Source: Physella acuta
Lineage: Eukaryota; Mollusca; Gastropoda; Physidae
Reading direction: 5' to 3'
Length of the DNA: 64,000 nucleotides
NCBI RefSeq assembly: GCF_028476545.1
Contig: NW_026732731.1
Location: 287,231-351,230 of the forward strand
Position 1 is the stretch's first letter, and each line of letters begins with the position of its first letter. Made by a program: the position numbers and the translations under genes. Below the pieces are notes generated by a model. That model saw only the letters and a program-made list of their open reading frames with translations. It made no database searches and was not told where the DNA came from. Of the stretch, positions 39,301 through 52,867 are shown in pieces.

Positions 39301-42300
39301 TTTTTCCCATAAAATACAAAGATTATATAGGGAAATACAACTGGTCAGTTTTGACCGCTTTACGAAGTTTTCCCAGATATGCCGAGTTTTTTGTGACACC
39401 CCAAGGTGTTCTCCTACCACCTCAGAAAATTTCAAGGGGGGTCGTCGGAGGAATTTTTTTTTCGTAATAGAGCTCATATAAAGAGAATTTCACTCGCGGT
39501 CACTTTTTAGCCCTCGTCGAGGGCTTTGAGTGTAACCGACAGTTTTCCCTAAAGGTCAAGCCATTGACCTAGGAGCATGCAAAAAATTAGCCAGATATAC
39601 TGAGCTTAAGTACCCTAAAGTCTGCGTTGAAATGACCCTCTGTTTTTCCCATAAAATACAAAGATTATATAGGGAAATACAACTGGTCAGTTTTGACCGC
39701 TTTACGAAGTTTTCCCAGATATGCCGAGTTTTTTGTGACACCCCAAGGTGTTCTCCTACCACCTCAGAAAATTTCAAGGGGGGTCGTCGGAGGAATTTTT
39801 TTTTCGTAATAGAGCTCATATAAAGAGAATTTCACTCGCGGTCACTTTTTAGCCCTCGTCGAGGGCTTTGAGTGTAACCGACAGTTTTCCCTAAAGGTCA
39901 ACCCATTGACCTAGAAGCATGCAAAAAATTAGCCAGATATACTGAGCTTAAGTACCCTAAAGTCTGCGTTGAAATGACCCTCTGTTTTTCCCATAAAATA
40001 CAAAGATTATATAGGGAAATACAACTGGTCAGTTTTGACCGCTTTACGAAGTTTTCCCAGATATGCCGAGTTTTTTGTGACACCCCAAGGTGTTCTCCTA
40101 CCACCTCAGAAAATTTCAAGGGGGGTCGTCGGAGGAATTTTTTTTTCGTAATAGAGCTCATATAAAGAGAATTTCACTCGCGGTCACTTTTTAGCCCTCG
40201 TCGAGGGCTTTGAGTGTAACCGACAGTTTTCCCTAAAGGTCAAGCCATTGACCTAGGAGCATGCAAAAAATTAGCCAGATATACTGAGCTTAAGTACCCT
40301 AAAGTCTGCGTTGAAATGACCCTCTGTTTTTCCCATAAAATACAAAGATTATATAGGGAAATACAACTGGTCAGTTTTGACCACTTTACCAAGTTTTCCC
40401 AGAAATGCCGAGTTTTTTGTGACACCCCAAGGTGTTCTCCTACCACCTCAGAAAATTTCAAGGGGGGTCGTCGGAGGAATTTTTTTTTCGTAATAGAGCT
40501 CATATAAAGAGAATTTCACTCGCGGTCACTTTTTAGCCCTCGTCGAGTGCTTTGAGTGTAACCGACAGTTTTCCCTAAAGGTCAAGCCATTTACCTATAA
40601 GCATGCCAAAACTGAGCCACATGTAAAGAGAGTAAGTGCCATAAAATCCGTTTTGAAATGACCCTCTGTTTTCCCCATAAAATACAAAGATTATATAGGG
40701 AAATACGACTGGTCAGTTTTGACCCATTTCCCGATTTTTCCCGGACATGGCGAGTTTTTTGTGACACCCCAAGGCGTTCTCCTACCACCTCACAAAATAT
40801 CAAGGGGGGTCGTCGGAGGAAATTTTTTTTCGTAATAGAGCTCATATAAAGAGAATTTCACTCGCGGTCACTTTTTAGCCCTCGTCGAGGGCTTTGAGTA
40901 AGACCGACAGGTCAGCCCTACGGTCAAGCCATTTACCTATAAACATGTCAAAAATTAGCCAGATGTAAACAGGGTAAGTGCCCTAAAATCCGTTTTGAAA
41001 TGACCCTCTGTTTTTCCCATAAAATACAAAGATTATATAGGGAAATACGACTGGTCAGTTTTGACCCATTTCCCGATTTTTCCCGGACATGGCGAGTTTT
41101 TTGTGACACCCCAAGGTGTTCTCCTACCACCTCACAAAATTTCAAGGGGGGTCGTCGGAGGAAATTTTTTTTCGTAATATAGCCCATATAAGGCGCCGGT
41201 CAGTCGAGGTCAGTTTTGACCCCTTCTCCGTAGACTTTTCGGCCAACCGTCACCGGCCTTCGTGTTCTATTGCCCGAAGGCACCATCGTGCCAAATTTGA
41301 CGCGCCTGCGGCGCCGGGAAGTGCCCTATCGGGCACTTGACCACTTTGCTTTATATATATAGACTAGGCATACTGCCTAGCTTCGCTTAGGTTTTTAAAT
41401 AACATTTGAGAATTTGAATACTTAATTATTTAGCGATGGATTTGGTGTTGAGTGCTTTAATTTAAACAGTAATGCTAACTTTAGAAAAAAAATGTTTTAG
41501 TTTGTCATTTACATACTATTCTCAGAGAAATGTAGGAAAGTACGCAATGTATAAGTAAAATGGAATTAGAACTACACAGCTTCCATGAACAGTACATCTC
41601 ATAGTTTTTATTACATTGCCTTTTGAAATTTATTTATTTATTTAATTGGGATACGTAACTAAATTAACAACTTAATTTTGTACTAAAACAAATGCTATAC
41701 TTCGTCATTTTCTGTTTCTGTTTAAAATAGTATACAATTATTTGAAAAATAATAATTTAAAAAACGTTACCTCCCTTGAAAACTGAACGTATGACGTATG
41801 TCTTTGTTTTTTTTTTACAAACAGTTGCGATGCTTATATAAGAGATTATGGTATATGAACATATTTAACAACTATAATGGCTGTTTCCGACGGGATTAAA
41901 GTATTTTTGTTAGCCTCCAGGGTCGGTCTACGACGTCACATAATATTAAGGGGATCGTTCGTCAATTTGTTTATATATATATCACATATAAGGAGAATTT
42001 CACTCAAGATCATCTTTTAGCCCTCGTCGACGGCTTTGAGTCTGACCAACAGTTTTTCCATACGGCCTAGTCATCTATAGTAGTGTATGCAAAAAAAATA
42101 GCCAGATATACTGAGCTTAAGTACCCTAAAGTCTGCGTTGAAATGACCCTGTTTTTCCCATAAAATACAAAGATTATATAGGGAAATACAACTGGTCAGT
42201 TTTGACCGCTTTACGAAGTTTTCCCAGATATGCCGAGTTTTTTGTGACACCCCAAGGTGTTCTCCTACCACCTCACAAAATTTCAAGGGGGGTCGTCGGA

Positions 42301-45300
42301 GGAATTTTTTTTTCGTAATAGAGCTCATATAAAGAGAATTTCACTCGCGGTCACTTTTTAGCCCTCGTCGAGGGCTTTGAGTGTAACCGACAGTTTTCCC
42401 TAAAGGTCAAGCCATTGACCTAGGAGCATGCAAAAAATTAGCCAGATATACTGAGCTTAAGTACCCTAAAGTCTGCGTTGAAATGACCCTCTGTTTTTCC
42501 CATAAAATACAAAGATTATATAGGGAAATACAACTGGTCAGTTTTGACCGCTTTACGAAGTTTTCCCAGATATGCCGAGTTTTTTGTAACACCCCTAGGT
42601 GTTCTTCTACCACCTCACAAAATATCAAGGGGGGTCGTCGGAGGAAATTTTTTTTCGTAATAGAGCTCATATAAAGAGAATTTCACTCGCGGTCACTTTT
42701 TAGCCCTCGTCGAGGGCTTTGAGTGTAACCGACAGTTTTCCCTATAGGTCAAGCCATTGACCTAGGAGCATGCAAAAAATTAGCCAGATATACTGAGCTT
42801 AAGTACCCTAAAGTCTGCGTTGAAATGACCCTCTGTTTTTCCCATAAAATACAAAGATTATATAGGGAAATACAACTGGTCAGTTTTGACCGCTTTACGA
42901 AGTTTTCCCAGATATGCCGAGTTTTTTGTAACACCCCTAGGTGTTCTTCTACCACCTCACAAAATATCAAGGGGGGTCGTCGGAGGAAATTTTTTTTCGT
43001 AATAGAGCTCATATAAAGAGAATTTCACTCGCGGTCACTTTTTAGCCCTCGTCGAGGGCTTTGAGTGTAACCGACAGTTTTCCCTATAGGTCAAGCCATT
43101 GACCTAGGAGCATGCAAAAAATTAGCCAGATATACTGAGCTTAAGTACCCTAAAGTCTGCGTTGAAATGACCCTCTGTTTTTCCCATAAAATACAAAGAT
43201 TATATAGGGAAATACAACTGGTCAGTTTTGACCGCTTTACGAAGTTTTCCCAGATATGCCGAGTTTTTTGTGACACCCCTAGGTGTTCTTCTACCACCTC
43301 ACAAAATATCAAGGGGGGTCGTCGGAGGAAATTTTTTTTCGTAATAGAGCTCATATAAAGAGAATTTCACTCGCGGTCATTTTTTAGCCCTCGTCGAGGG
43401 CTTTGAGTGTAACCGACAGTTTTCCCTATAGGTCAAGCCATTGACCTAGGAGCATGCAAAAAATTAGCCAGATATACTGAGCTTAAGTACCCTAAAGTCT
43501 GCGTTGAAATGACCCTCTGTTTTTCCCATAAAATACAAAGATTATATAGGGAAATACAACTGGTCAGTTTTGACCGCTTTACGAAGTTTTCCCAGATATG
43601 CCGAGTTTTTTGTGACACCCCTAGGTGTTCTTCTACCACCTCACAAAATATCAAGGGGGGTCGTCGGAGGAAATTTTTTTTCGTAATAGAGCTCATATAA
43701 AGAGAATTTCACTCGCGGTCACTTTTTAGCCCTCGTCGAGGGCTTTGAGTGTAACCGACAGTTTTCCCTAAAGGTCAACCCATTGACCTAGGAGCATGCA
43801 AAAAATTAGCCAGATATACTGAGCTTAAGTACCCTAAAGTCTGCGTTGAAATGACCCTCTGTTTTTCCCATAAAATACAAAGATTATATAGGGAAATACA
43901 ACTGGTCAGTTTTGACCGCTTTACGAAGTTTTCCCAGATATGCCGAGTTTTTTGTGACACCCCAAGGTGTTCTCCTACCACCTCAGAAAATTTCAAGGGG
44001 GGTCGTCGGAGGAATTTTTTTTTCGTAATAGAGCTCATATAAAGAGAATTTCACTCGCGGTCACTTTTTAGCCCTCGTCGAGGGCTTTGAGTGAAACCGA
44101 CAGTTTTCCCTAAAGGTCAACCCATTGACCTAGGAGCATGCAAAAAAATAGCCAGATATACTGAGCTTAAGTACCCTAAAGTCTGCGTTGAAATGACCCT
44201 CTGTTTTTCCCATAAAATACAAAGATTATATAGGGAAATACAACTGGTCAGTTTTGACCGCTTTACGAAGTTTTCCCAGATATGCCGAGTTTTTTGTGAC
44301 ACCCCTAGGTGTTCTTCTACCACCTCACAAAATATCAAGGGGGGTCGTCGGAGGAATTTTTTTTTCGTAATAGAGCTCATATTAAGAGAATTTCACTCGC
44401 GGTCACATTTTAGCCCTCGTCGAGGGCTTTGAGTGTAACCGACAGTTTTCCCTAAAGGTCAAGCCATTGACCAAGGAGCATGCAAAAAATTAGCCAGATA
44501 TACTGAGCTTAAGTACCCTAAAGTCTGCGTTGAAATGACCCTCTGTTTTTCCCATAAAATACAAAGATTATATAGGGAAATACAACTGGTCAGTTTTGAC
44601 CGCTTTACGAAGTTTTCCCAGATATGCCGAGTTTTTTGTGACACCCCTAGGTGTTCTTCTACCACCTCACAAAATATCAAGGGGGGTCGTCGGAGGAAAT
44701 TTTTTTTCGTAATAGAGCTCATATAAAGAGAATTTCACTCGCGGTCACTTTTTAGCCCTCGTCGAGGGCTTTGAGTGTAACCGACAGTTTTCCCTATAGG
44801 TCAAGCCATTGACCTAGGAGCATGCAAAAAATTAGCCAGATATACTGAGCTTAAGTACCCTAAAGTCTGCGTTGAAATGACCCTCTGTTTTTCCCATAAA
44901 ATACAAAGATTATATAGGGAAATACAACTGGTCAGTTTTGACCGCTTTACGAAGTTTTCCCAGATATGCCGAGTTTTTTGTGACACCCCTAGGTGTTCTT
45001 CTACCACCTCACAAAATATCAAGGGGGGTCGTCGGAGGAAATTTTTTTTCGTAATAGAGCTCATATAAAGAGAATTTCACTCGCGGTCATTTTTTAGCCC
45101 TCGTCGAGGGCTTTGAGTGTAACCGACAGTTTTCCCTATAGGTCAAGCCATTGACCTAGGAGCATGCAAAAAATTAGCCAGATATACTGAGCTTAAGTAC
45201 CCTAAAGTCTGCGTTGAAATGACCCTCTGTTTTTCCCATAAAATACAAAGATTATATAGGGAAATACAACTGGTCAGTTTTGACCGCTTTACGAAGTTTT

Positions 45301-48300
45301 CCCAGATATGCCGAGTTTTTTGTGACACCCCTAGGTGTTCTTCTACCACCTCACAAAATATCAAGGGGGGTCGTCGGAGGAAATTTTTTTTCGTAATAGA
45401 GCTCATATAAAGAGAATTTCACTCGCGGTCACTTTTTAGCCCTCGTCGAGGGCTTTGAGTGTAACCGACAGTTTTCCCTAAAGGTCAACCCATTGACCTA
45501 GGAGCATGCAAAAAATTAGCCAGATATACTGAGCTTAAGTACCCTAAAGTCTGCGTTGAAATGACCCTCTGTTTTTCCCATAAAATACAAAGATTATATA
45601 GGGAAATACAACTGGTCAGTTTTGACCGCTTTACGAAGTTTTCCCAGATATGCCGAGTTTTTTGTGACACCCCAAGGTGTTCTCCTACCACCTCAGAAAA
45701 TTTCAAGGGGGGTCGTCGGAGGAATTTTTTTTTCGTAATAGAGCTCATATAAAGAGAATTTCACTCGCGGTCACTTTTTAGCCCTCGTCGAGGGCTTTGA
45801 GTGAAACCGACAGTTTTCCCTAAAGGTCAACCCATTGACCTAGGAGCATGCAAAAAAATAGCCAGATATACTGAGCTTAAGTACCCTAAAGTCTGCGTTG
45901 AAATGACCCTCTGTTTTTCCCATAAAATACAAAGATTATATAGGGAAATACAACTGGTCAGTTTTGACCGCTTTACGAAGTTTTCCCAGATATGCCGAGT
46001 TTTTTGTGACACCCCTAGGTGTTCTTCTACCACCTCACAAAATATCAAGGGGGGTCGTCGGAGGAATTTTTTTTTCGTAATAGAGCTCATATTAAGAGAA
46101 TTTCACTCGCGGTCACATTTTAGCCCTCGTCGAGGGCTTTGAGTGTAACCGACAGTTTTCCCTAAAGGTCAAGCCATTGACCAAGGAGCATGCAAAAAAT
46201 TAGCCAGATATACTGAGCTTAAGTACCCTAAAGTCTGCGTTGAAATGACCCTCTGTTTTTCCCATAAAATACAAAGATTATATAGGGAAATACAACTGGT
46301 CAGTTTTGACCGCTTTACGAAGTTTTCCCAGATATGCCGAGTTTTTTGTGACACCCCAAGGTGTTCTCCTACCACCTCAGAAAATTTCAAGGGGGGTCGT
46401 CGGAGGAATTTTTTTTTCGTAATAGAGCTCATATAAAGAGAATTTCACTCGCGGTCACTTTTTAGCCCTCGTCGAGGGCTTTGAGTGAAACCGACAGTTT
46501 TCCCTAAAGGTCAACCCATTGACCTAGGAGCATGCAAAAAAAATAGCCAGATATACTGAGCTTAAGTACCCTAAAGTCTGCGTTGAAATGACCCTCTGTT
46601 TTTCCCATAAAATACAAAGATTATATAGGGAAATACAACTGGTCAGTTTTGACCGCTTTACGAAGTTTTCCCAGATATGCCGAGTTTTTTGTGACACCCC
46701 TAGGTGTTCTTCTACCACCTCACAAAATATCAAGGGGGGTCGTCGGAGGAAATTTTTTTTCGTAATAGAGCTCATATAAAGAGAATTTCACTCGCGGTCA
46801 CTTTTTAGCCCTCGTCGAGGGCTTTGAGTGTAACCGACAGTTTTCCCTAAAGGTCAAGCCATTAACCTAGGAGCATGCAAAAAATTAGCCAGATATACTG
46901 AGCTTAAGTACCCTAAAGTCTGCGTTGAAATGACCCTCTGTTTTTCCCATAAAATACAAAGATTATATAGGGAAATACAACTGGTCAGTTTTGACCGCTT
47001 TACGAAGTTTTCCCAGAAATGCCGAGTTTTTTGTGACACCCCAAGGTGTTCTCCTACCACCTCAGAAAATTTCAAGGGGGGTCGTCGGAGGAATTTTTTT
47101 TTCGTAATAGAGCTCATATAAAGAGAATTTCACTCGCGGTCACATTTTAGCCCTCGTCGAGTGCTTTGAGTGTAACCGACAGTTTTCCCTAAAGGTCAAG
47201 CCATTTACCTATAAGCATGCCAAAACTGAGCCACATGTAAAGAGAGTAAGTGCCATAAAATCCGTTTTGAAATGACCCTCTGTTTTCCCCATAAAATACA
47301 AAGATTATATAGGGAAATACGACTGGTCAGTTTTGACCCATTTCCCGATTTTTCCCGGACATGGCGAGTTTTTTGTGACACCCCAAGGCGTTCTCCTACC
47401 ACCTCACAAAATATCAAGGGGGGTCGTCGGAGGAAATTTTTTTTCGTAATAGAGCTCATATAAAGAGAATTTCACTCGCGGTCACTTTTTAGCCCTCGTC
47501 GAAGGCTTTGAGTAAGACCGACAGGTCTGCCCTACGGTCAAGCCATTTACCTATAAACATGCCAAAAATTAGCCAGATGTAAACAGGGTAAGTGCCCTAA
47601 AATCCGTTTTGAAATGACCCTCTGTTTTTCCCATAAAATACAAAGATTATATAGGGAAATACGACTGGTCAGTTTTGACCCATTTCCCGATTTTTCCCGG
47701 ACATGGCGAGTTTTTTGTGACACCCCAAGGTGTTCTCCTACCACCTCACAAAATTTCAAGGGGGGTCGTCGGAGGAAATTTTTTTTCGTAATATAGCCCA
47801 TATAAGGCGCCGGTCAGTCGAGGTCAGTTTTGACCCCTTCTCCGTAGACTTTTCGGCCAACCGTCACCGGCCTTCGTGTTCTATCGCCCGAAGGCACCAT
47901 CGTGCCAAATTAGACGCGCCTGCGGCGCCGGGAAGTGCCCTATCGGGCACTTGACCACTTTGCTTTATATATATAGATAAATCGCTGCTAGGTCTTTGTA
48001 AGGGCAGGTCAAAACAAACCCCGGATGACGAAATATGCGCGGACGTCTCAGACGACGTTCAAAACACCATTCATCACTTCAAAGCTGGATATCTTGTCTG
48101 ACAAAAGACGACATTCATTGGTTACGTCGACAAAATGTCGCCACACACTTGCTCCTCTGTGAGAATACAAGGGGGTGCGTCTTTTTGTTAATTTAATGTA
48201 CGATATTTAATGTCCGTTTTGGTAAGGCGCGGCTTAGAAAATGATGGAAAGGGTAAAAAATTTAACGATGAAAGACGATCGTAAATGTTTTAAGCCAGGA

Positions 48301-51300
48301 AATAATACCCAGTTTACGGCCGAAATGTTTTTTTATATACTTGCCACGTTGGCTTACCCATTCAGCGGCGAGAATTAGCAGATTACCATATAGGGTTTTC
48401 CCATGTATGTACTAAGCGTTCCGTTTGTCAAACTGTTTGTTAATTATATCAGTGGTACGCTACAGGAAAAGTACCTGGTAAGCTGCCATTCAGAAGTACA
48501 TGAAAAAAAAAAAAAAAGAACAGTTCTGTCATTTATTTTGTAGACCACTACTCCGTGTTATTTATACAATTTTTTTTTAAAAAGTATATCGCACTATTAC
48601 TTTCCAAAGCATGTACACCGAAATCCCTGGAACGAAATAAATTTTATAGAAATATTAAATATATAATTCAACCAGTGCTGTGCCCCCCCCCCCCCCCCAC
48701 CCCCGGAAATTTAACTCATCCCCAGCCGAAAGGTTTAAGTGTCCCCCATCTCCGAAAAAAAAGTCTGAAAGAAACACTGTGTTCAACTGTGGTGGATGAT
48801 TGAGTGGGTTTTTGGTCAAATTTTGTAATTTTATTTCAACCAATTTCTATTGCAGCGATGGCTTTTTTTTTTCAATAATCCCAGATGAGCTAACTTGTGG
48901 CGACAACTTGAAAAGATTTTACATGCAAACTCATTCGATTAAAAAAAATTCACAATTTAAATTTAATTGACACGATTTCTTCAGCGACCAACGCTTTTAG
49001 TTTTATTATCAAAGCAAAAAAAATGTATATTTATTATCGTATTTTTAATGCGTCTAAAAGTATACAATTACAAATGGTTTTTAAAATATTTAAAATATAT
49101 TTGTGTATTATATTTAAACAAAAGAAAATGCCCACCCCTCTTCATTGTAACACATCGTCAGAGTTCACACGCTAAATTGACGTTATACTTCACCCCCCCC
49201 CCCCACAGCCAAAATTGTTCATTTCTATAAATTCAGCGTCGAAATGGGGCACATTGATTTAATTTTATGACAATCTACAAACATAATACAACAAAGGGCA
49301 AAAAAAAACTGTAGTAATTCAGTTAACTGAAGCACCTTATAAAGCAAAAAGAGTGACGCCAATCTCATAACCTATTTTCATCCTATCCCGTTTCTCATAC
49401 TTGGCCAAATAATCTCGGACCTTCTATCCAGACGAGCATGAAGTTGTACATGGACAACCCCTTTTGCATTGAACAATATAATCTGAACATGACATTAAAT
49501 TATTTTAATTTATACACCCACTTAGGACATCCTAGCTTAAACTCAGTTTTTTTTCACAATATTTTTTGGAATGTAGTACTTAATCAACGCGCTATTGAAA
49601 AAAACCCCACCGAAGTAGCCTACCTGACAACGATTAAAATGTCACCCAAGTATTCTGAACATAGTCATTGGAGGGAAAAGTCAGTTGTCAGCTCAGTTAC
49701 CTCTGACAACCGGAAGTTGGTGTGACGTCAGGATTATGGGTATTAACCTTTCCGTCACGGTCAGTTGAGCAGTTACCTACCTGAAGTGGTGCCTGCTGAC
49801 AGTCACCTCGGCTAGACCTTGTCTTGACTGACAACCACCCTACTGGTACTTTGCATACAATTCTAATCTGAACATTGTCTTTAGACACCCGCTCTACTGA
49901 TACTTTGTGTACAATTCTAATCTGAACATTGTCTTTAGACACCCGCTCTACTGATACTTTGCGTACAATTCTAATCTGAACATTGTATTCACTAACACCC
50001 ACGCTACTGGTACTTTAGGGGCGTGGTCGAGTCGGTAAAGCTCATGGTTGCTAAACCGAAAAGTCTCGTGTTCGAACCCTCGGGCAGATGAGGCTCGTTA
50101 GCTGGGAATAGCCACTCTTCTAGGAGAGACAACTCCAAAATCAAACATCTGCTGCCTTGTAGTTTGTTCTTGGTTGGGCAAAGGCTATGGAAGCAAATCC
50201 AAAAAGAAAAGCAGGCTGAAATCGGAGTCAATGGCCTCAATGGCGCATAACCAGTTGACACGTAACGCTTAATTGTGTTCGAGGCGTGGTCGAGTCGGCA
50301 AAAAGCTCACGGTTGATAAATTCGAACAAAGTCTCGAGTTCAAACCCACTGGCAGATAAATCTCGATCCCCTTCAACACTAATAATTAAGAACGAAGAAG
50401 AAGAAGAAGATATAGATATTATATACTTTTAATAATGCCCTCCCCCTCCGAAGATTTAAGTGACCTCCCATCCCCCAAGAAAAAAGTCTGGAAGAAACAC
50501 TGATAATTTTGTTTTGAAACCGTTGAAACTTTTGATAATACTTCTGAGAGAAAAAAACATGATAAGGGGAGGGGGGGGGGAGAATATTTTATAACGTAAT
50601 TAGCGGCTATTTTTCTTTAAGGTACAGTCCAGCCTTTTATACAATGCATAAATACTAATTTTTTATTTTTTATTTTTTTACTCAAATGTTGCTGACATGT
50701 TTTTCGGTGCATTAAAAATGGTTTCTGTTACGTAACTGGCTGAGGAGAAAATAAATTGGAATTTCAGAAACCGAATTTTTTGTCCTAAGTGGCAAGTAAA
50801 CAAATGACATCTGCTAAAGAAGTGACATTCCCTTTATAACACTAATGCATGTATATATTTCAAGCAGAAAATATTTTAAAATAAATTATGTAATATTTGA
50901 GTTTTCAAGCAATTTATAACACTCAAGCTCTACCGCTAGCCATCTTTAGAACACGTGCCATCATTTAAAAAAATAAAAAAAGGGCGAAATTTCGTACGTA
51001 AAACAAATCCGTGTTTTACTAAAGATATTAAATTAAAAACACAGTTCAAAAGGTGTTTTTTAAAGATCCGGATAAATAATCTACATATATTAACATAGTC
51101 TGTATTTTACACTGTCTGAAGACTGCCATGGACTAGAGACCTACACGAACTAAAGGCCGACACAGAACAAAAGGTAAAACGTATGAAAGGCCGACACGGA
51201 CAAATGCCGACAAAGACTAAAGGCCGACCCGGAATGAAGGCCGACACGGACTAGAGGCCGACAGGGACAAAAGGCCGACCCGGAATGAAGGCCGACCCGG

Positions 51301-52834
51301 AATGAAGGCCGACACGGACTAGAGGCCGACAGGGACAAAAGGCCGACCCGGAATGAAGGCCGACCCGGACAAAAGGCCGACACGGACTAGAGGCCGACAG
51401 GGACAAAAGGCCGACACGGGCAAAAGGCCGACCTGGACTAAATGCCGACACGGACTAGAGGCCGACAGGGACAAAAGGCCGACACGGGCAAAAGGCCGAC
51501 CTGGACTAAATGCCGACACGGACAAAAGGCCGACACGGACTAAAGGCCGACACGAACTATAGGCAGACATGAACAAAAGGTCGACACGGACAAAAGGCCG
51601 ACACGGACTAAAGGCCGACACGAACTATAGGCCGACATGAACAAAAGGTCGACACGGACAAAAGGCCGACACGGACAAAAGGCCGACACGGACAAAAGGC
51701 CGACACGGACTAAAGGCCGACACGGACAAAAGGCCGACACGGACTAAAGGCCGACACGAACTATAGGCCGACATGAACAAAAGGTCGACACGGACAAAAG
51801 GTCGATACGGACAAAAGGTCGATACGGACTAAAGGCCGACACGGACAAAAGGCCGACACAGACTAAAGGCCGACACGGACTAAAGGCCAACACGGACAAA
51901 AGCCGACACGGACTAAAGGCCGAAATGGACAAAAGCCGACACATAATAAAGGCCGACACGGACAAAAGCCGACACGGACTAAAGGCCGATACGGACAAAA
52001 GCCGACACGGACTAAAGGCCGACTACTAAGAATGATAGACCAAAAGGTCAACAAACAAAAGATTCATCCTAAAACTGAAATAAAATCCTTGGCTATTTGC
52101 CAGTCGGCCAAATGACTTTTCAGCAGTAAGCATAATCGGCCTCATTTACCTGTCGGCCTTTTGTATATAAAAACCTCTCATTTTATGCCAGCCACTTGTA
52201 CACGTCGGTGTTTAGACAATCGGTCTTTATATTCTTCATAGCGTTGTCCAACCCCAAAATTTAAATTACACATAACTAAAATGGCCGTTGTTTTTTTTTA
52301 AAATGAAACTTTTTTATAACACTTTTAAAATAATATTCCTTGTTCTTTGTTTAAATATTTCAAGTTAAAATAATTAATCTAAAAGAAAAACAATTAAAAA
52401 ACTAAGATGAAAGTAATTTCCTTTGCAAGCTGGAGTTCATGTGCGCAGAAAGAGAATATACACATTGGCTATGACAACTCTTACATGGACACCACAGGGC
52501 AAGAGGAATGTAAGGAGGCAATTACAAACATGGAGAAGATCAACGGAGAAAGAGTTGAAGGGACGGGGTCTAACATTTCAACTGGCAGAGACCGGACGAA
52601 ATGGCGCTCACTTGTTGATGTCTCTTGTGCCCATGGACGTTGTGGGATGATGATGATGGTGGTAATGTGGACGATGATGATTATGATAATGATGATGATA
52701 ATGATGACGATGATAATGATGATGATTATGATGATGATGACGATGATAATGATGATGACGATTATGATGACGATAATAATGACGACGATGGTGAAGATGA
52801 TAATAACGATGATGATGATGATGATGATAACGAA

Positions 52835-52867
<33 letters not shown>

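Noticed and set aside
37507-47801. Repeated 63-residue (+) and 87-residue (-) reading frames, one per 342-base unit, as a gene family
   Set aside because: The frames overlap on both strands of every unit, change with unit variants without sign of protein constraint and lack any domain. The period is a multiple of three, so equal frames are a by-product of the repeat.
36800-47977. CRISPR array or other spacer-repeat system
   Set aside because: Units are contiguous without unique spacers, the genome is eukaryotic, and the ends are of Helitron type.
49438-49725. 95-codon frame as a small gene
   Set aside because: No domain, no splice or start support, lies in intronic AT-rich DNA and ends just before a tandem repeat.
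51150-52054. Repeat proteins (VRVGLLSVSAF type) over the 17-base minisatellite
   Set aside because: Period 17 cycles through all frames and gives similar frames on both strands. No start context, no domain.
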